Shown here piece after piece: positions 7,801-8,523 of a stretch of DNA of 8,523 nt. Origin of the DNA: Verrucomicrobiota bacterium (GTDB lineage Bacteria; Verrucomicrobiota; Verrucomicrobiia; Verrucomicrobiales; Verrucomicrobiaceae); contig JAEYYS010000223.1 in the NCBI GenBank assembly GCA_023428335.1, positions 1 through 8,523 on the forward strand, written 5' to 3'. The notes beneath the pieces were generated by a model. It was given only the letters and a program-made list of their open reading frames with translations. It ran no database searches and was not told where the DNA came from. Made by a program: the position numbers and the translations under genes. Each line of letters opens with the position of its first letter. Positions within the stretch are counted from its first letter, which is position 1.

Positions 7801-8523
7801 GCCGTCGCCAACGCCACCGGTGGTGGAGGAGACCGTGATGGTTTCGCCGGTGACCGTGATGCCGTCGCCGAGTTCGAGGTGGCTGTTGCCGGTGACCGTG
7901 ACAGCGCCGGTGGTGGTGCCGAGCGCCTGTGGGTGCAGGACACGCAGGATGCCGCTGCTGACGGTGACGTTGCCGGTGAAGGTGTTGGCGGCGGCCAGTT
8001 CGACGACGGCGCTGCCACTCTTGCTGAGGGCGCCGGAACCGGCCAGCGTGCCGGTCAGGGTCAGGCGCTGCGTGCCGGAGAGCGAGGAATTGCTCGCCAG
8101 CCAGATGCGACTGGCGACCGTGCGCGGCGCGCCATCGGCCTGCAGGGCGCCGCCGCTGAGGGTGATGTCGCCCGTGCCGAGCGCACCTTCAGCCGCAATC
8201 ACCAAGGCGCCGCTGGCGACGGTGACGCCGCCGTCGAAGCTGTTGGCCTGGGTCAGGCGCAGGGAGCCGGTGCCGGTCTTCACCAGGCCGGCGGCGGTCG
8301 CCGAGCTGTTGCGGATCAGGCCGGAGATGGTGGCGCTGTTGGCGTCGACGCGGATCGTGCGATGGCTGCCATTGAGATCGAGTCCGTTTTGGAAATCGAG
8401 TGCGGCGGTGGCACCGGTGGCGTTGAGCAGCAGGGCGGCCGGGTCGAAGTGAGTTGAGTCCCAGACGAGTTCGGCACCGCTGCCACCAAGGTTGACCGCC
8501 AGCGCCGTACTGCCGGCGCTGAA
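4870..8523 (-). CDS. Giant exported beta-helix repeat protein with PEP-CTERM tail, N-terminus outside window
   Basis: 1217 residues are visible in one open frame up to the right edge, with no stop; the true start and any signal peptide lie beyond 8523. The sequence is rich in Gly, Thr, Ser, Ala and Asn and poor in Cys, with repeated units of the form K-x-G-x-G-x-L-x-L-x-x-x-N-x-(Y/F)-(T/S)-G-x-T-x-(V/I)-x-x-G-x-L, the autotransporter-associated beta-strand (passenger) repeat, predicted to build a right-handed beta-helix. I count six such units: five between 6859 and 8289 and one at 5569-5664. A larger module is repeated near both ends of the visible part. The C-terminus is not an autotransporter barrel but a PEP-CTERM signal: VVVPEPG, a short hydrophobic stretch, four Arg and a short tail. 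Proteins with this tail are exported and processed by an exosortase, often in exopolysaccharide producers. Likely role: surface or matrix protein; ligand unknown. No exosortase gene is in the window. Confidence 0.9.
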   Translation of the reverse strand, partial: FSAGSTALAVNLGGSGAELVWDSTHFDPAALLLNATGATAALDFQNGLDLNGSHRTIRVDANSATISGLIRNSSATAAGLVKTGTGSLRLTQANSFDGGVTVASGALVIAAEGALGTGDITLSGGALQADGAPRTVASRIWLASNSSLSGTQRLTLTGTLAGSGALSKSGSAVVELAAANTFTGNVTVSSGILRVLHPQALGTTTGAVTVTGNSHLELGDGITVTGETITVSSTTGGVGDGSPTTNRGGLQAGVNARAEWAGNVTLGANQARLGVQEGGRLVISGTITGAVGTSDVRLSGELTGNGGLVLSGSGNTWSGQTEIVRGTIFLGIDNALPVDTILDIHFTSSNNNEYAGVDLNGFNQTVASLRNEGNSGLNAELTNRSRQLSTFTIAETGTASFGGLISGNLALIKTGPGITTLSQANRFTGGLTILEGTVRAGNASAFAQGDISVHGGASAAGKLDLNNVSPVINALNGDAGTVAALIANESSTAGTRTLTVGANHGSGHYAGDLVNNSGGDALGVLAFAKIGSGTQTLAGNASHSGDTTIANGTLVADYANGTALSPNSTVRLSGGSLVVANATSASIAGLLLTQSGGDYVTAGLRVENGATLTVGTLTGQGFAPTLFDLRDSATLVVNNLATASVTNGILVQGGSNRGSLYVRDDGGYGYATRNGSNEIVRYTGATLLNSAGAATVNTENYLINTSLTRTAGINFHSLQIDTTGGDVILDMGSGNLAVGAAGRGLLVTGSGHATITGSGAVTGSSIFFANYSAGTLTVDYSLSNQAVIFAGTGLSVYTLTANPADLYVAGATLRMAGADRTYSNGITRIYGGGVLELGADLNGAEAGDFTRAIGQTSGQVALLGSGGFSAHGTDRIVAIGGVGSAADLTWGSSNFLSGPGGDTSGTLHLGSAHSTHTLELQNNLDLGTRVRRIEVADGVHADNVDGRLTGVLSGAGSLLKDGPGRLELTAANSYTGSTRVAAGSLLLTTGATTGTGAVSIDSGATLLGTGTVQGSDFTLASGASLQAGSGTASSAFGTLSFQTSAQAKFVIENGALVVLDLRQPTNQGSVDPFFGGNAIGSAGYQALVDAVSGAGEHDQLVFDAGADSSLVWSGQLTVRADGFTAEAGQVFNLLDWTSSVGVDFSGFDPGSNYRTGADDDLSQLNLPTLDGGLVWDISRFTSSGVIVVVPEPGRALLTTLGVLSLLLRRRRPAGGVR
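4873..4965 (-). other. PEP-CTERM sorting signal
   Basis: The last 31 residues of the giant repeat protein hold the three required parts in order: the Val-Pro-Glu-Pro motif (the PEP codons are 4956-4948), a short hydrophobic segment (RALLTTLGVLSLLL) and a basic RRRR cluster followed by PAGGVR. This predicts recognition by an exosortase at the inner membrane. Confidence 0.9.
5569..5922 (-). repeat. Large passenger module, copy B (coding repeat)
   Basis: A protein-level repeat of about 118 residues that starts at FSAHGTDRIVAIGG, runs through LTWGSSNF, LELQNNLDLG, VRRIEVADG and LTGVLSG, and ends in a beta-strand repeat (GSLLKDGPGRLELTAANSYTG). It aligns in order with the partial copy at the right edge of the window. 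Confidence 0.75.
6859..8034 (-). repeat. Four autotransporter-associated beta-strand repeats (coding)
   Basis: Units at 7945-8034 (ALSKSGSAVVELAAANTFTG), 7534-7608 (a degenerate unit, GGLVLSGSGNTWSGQT), 7210-7302 (LALIKTGPGITTLSQANRFT) and 6859-6951 (LAFAKIGSGTQTLAGNASHS). Each is followed by a T-x-(V/I)-x-x-G-(T/I)-L type strand. Spacing is uneven (about 100 to 150 residues), so these are diverged passenger repeats, not recent tandem copies. Confidence 0.78.
8203..8523 (-). repeat. Large passenger module, copy A (coding repeat, cut by edge)
   Basis: Reads FSAGSTALAVNLGGSG, then LVWDSTHF, LDFQNGLDLNGS, HRTIRVDA, ISGLI and a beta-strand repeat (GLVKTGTGSLRLTQANSFDGG). Motifs match copy B in the same order (F-S-A, W-x-S-x-F, QN-x-LDL, R-x-I-x-V, K-x-G-x-G-x-L-x-L). 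Similarity is at the protein level; I saw no long identical DNA stretch. Confidence 0.72.

Noticed and set aside
8281..8283. GTG at 8283 as the start of the giant repeat protein
   Set aside because: The frame stays open to 8523 and the upstream translation continues the repeat pattern, so the real start is outside the window.
6859..8289. Regular short repeats suggesting a CRISPR array or DNA satellite
   Set aside because: The repetition is at the protein level (diverged beta-strand repeats), with variable spacing and no identical DNA repeat units.

Overview
The window is GC-rich (only the spaces around the toxin-antitoxin pair are AT-richer), and every gene I can support reads on the minus strand. 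From right to left in transcription order these are: the 3' part of a very large exported repeat protein with a PEP-CTERM sorting tail (4870 to beyond the right edge); a short leftover of a PIN-domain toxin gene (4786-4869); an intact VapB/VapC-type toxin-antitoxin pair (4062-4753); a structured non-coding spacer of about 310 bases (3751-4061); a complete cytochrome P450 (2608-3750); and an aconitase A gene that runs off the left edge (1-2499).

The combination of autotransporter-associated beta-strand repeats with a C-terminal Val-Pro-Glu-Pro/hydrophobic/Arg tail, high GC and a one-strand layout suggests a member of Verrucomicrobiota, probably near Opitutales. This is an inference from family knowledge; no rRNA or other phylogenetic marker is present, and aconitase would be the best gene for placement.

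The genes do not form an obvious pathway. Aconitase is central metabolism (TCA cycle). The P450 stands without ferredoxin or reductase genes in the window. The giant repeat protein is a surface or extracellular-matrix protein. The toxin-antitoxin pair sits between them as an accessory island with its own strong promoter and palindromic operator.

The points most worth a second look are all in or around that island. The start of the antitoxin gene carries a near-consensus promoter placed so that the mRNA should be leaderless, with an 8-bp-arm palindrome covering both the -10 box and the start codon. The intact toxin has glycine where its family normally has the third catalytic aspartate. The 27-codon tail of a second, different PIN toxin lies between the PEP-CTERM gene and the antitoxin promoter, which suggests repeated turnover of toxin-antitoxin cassettes here. 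The spacer downstream of the toxin holds a 52-bp imperfect palindrome and a cluster of nested, mutually exclusive inverted repeats.

Very long open frames on the plus strand (for example 112-4011 and 5800-7800) are judged to be antisense shadows caused by high GC.
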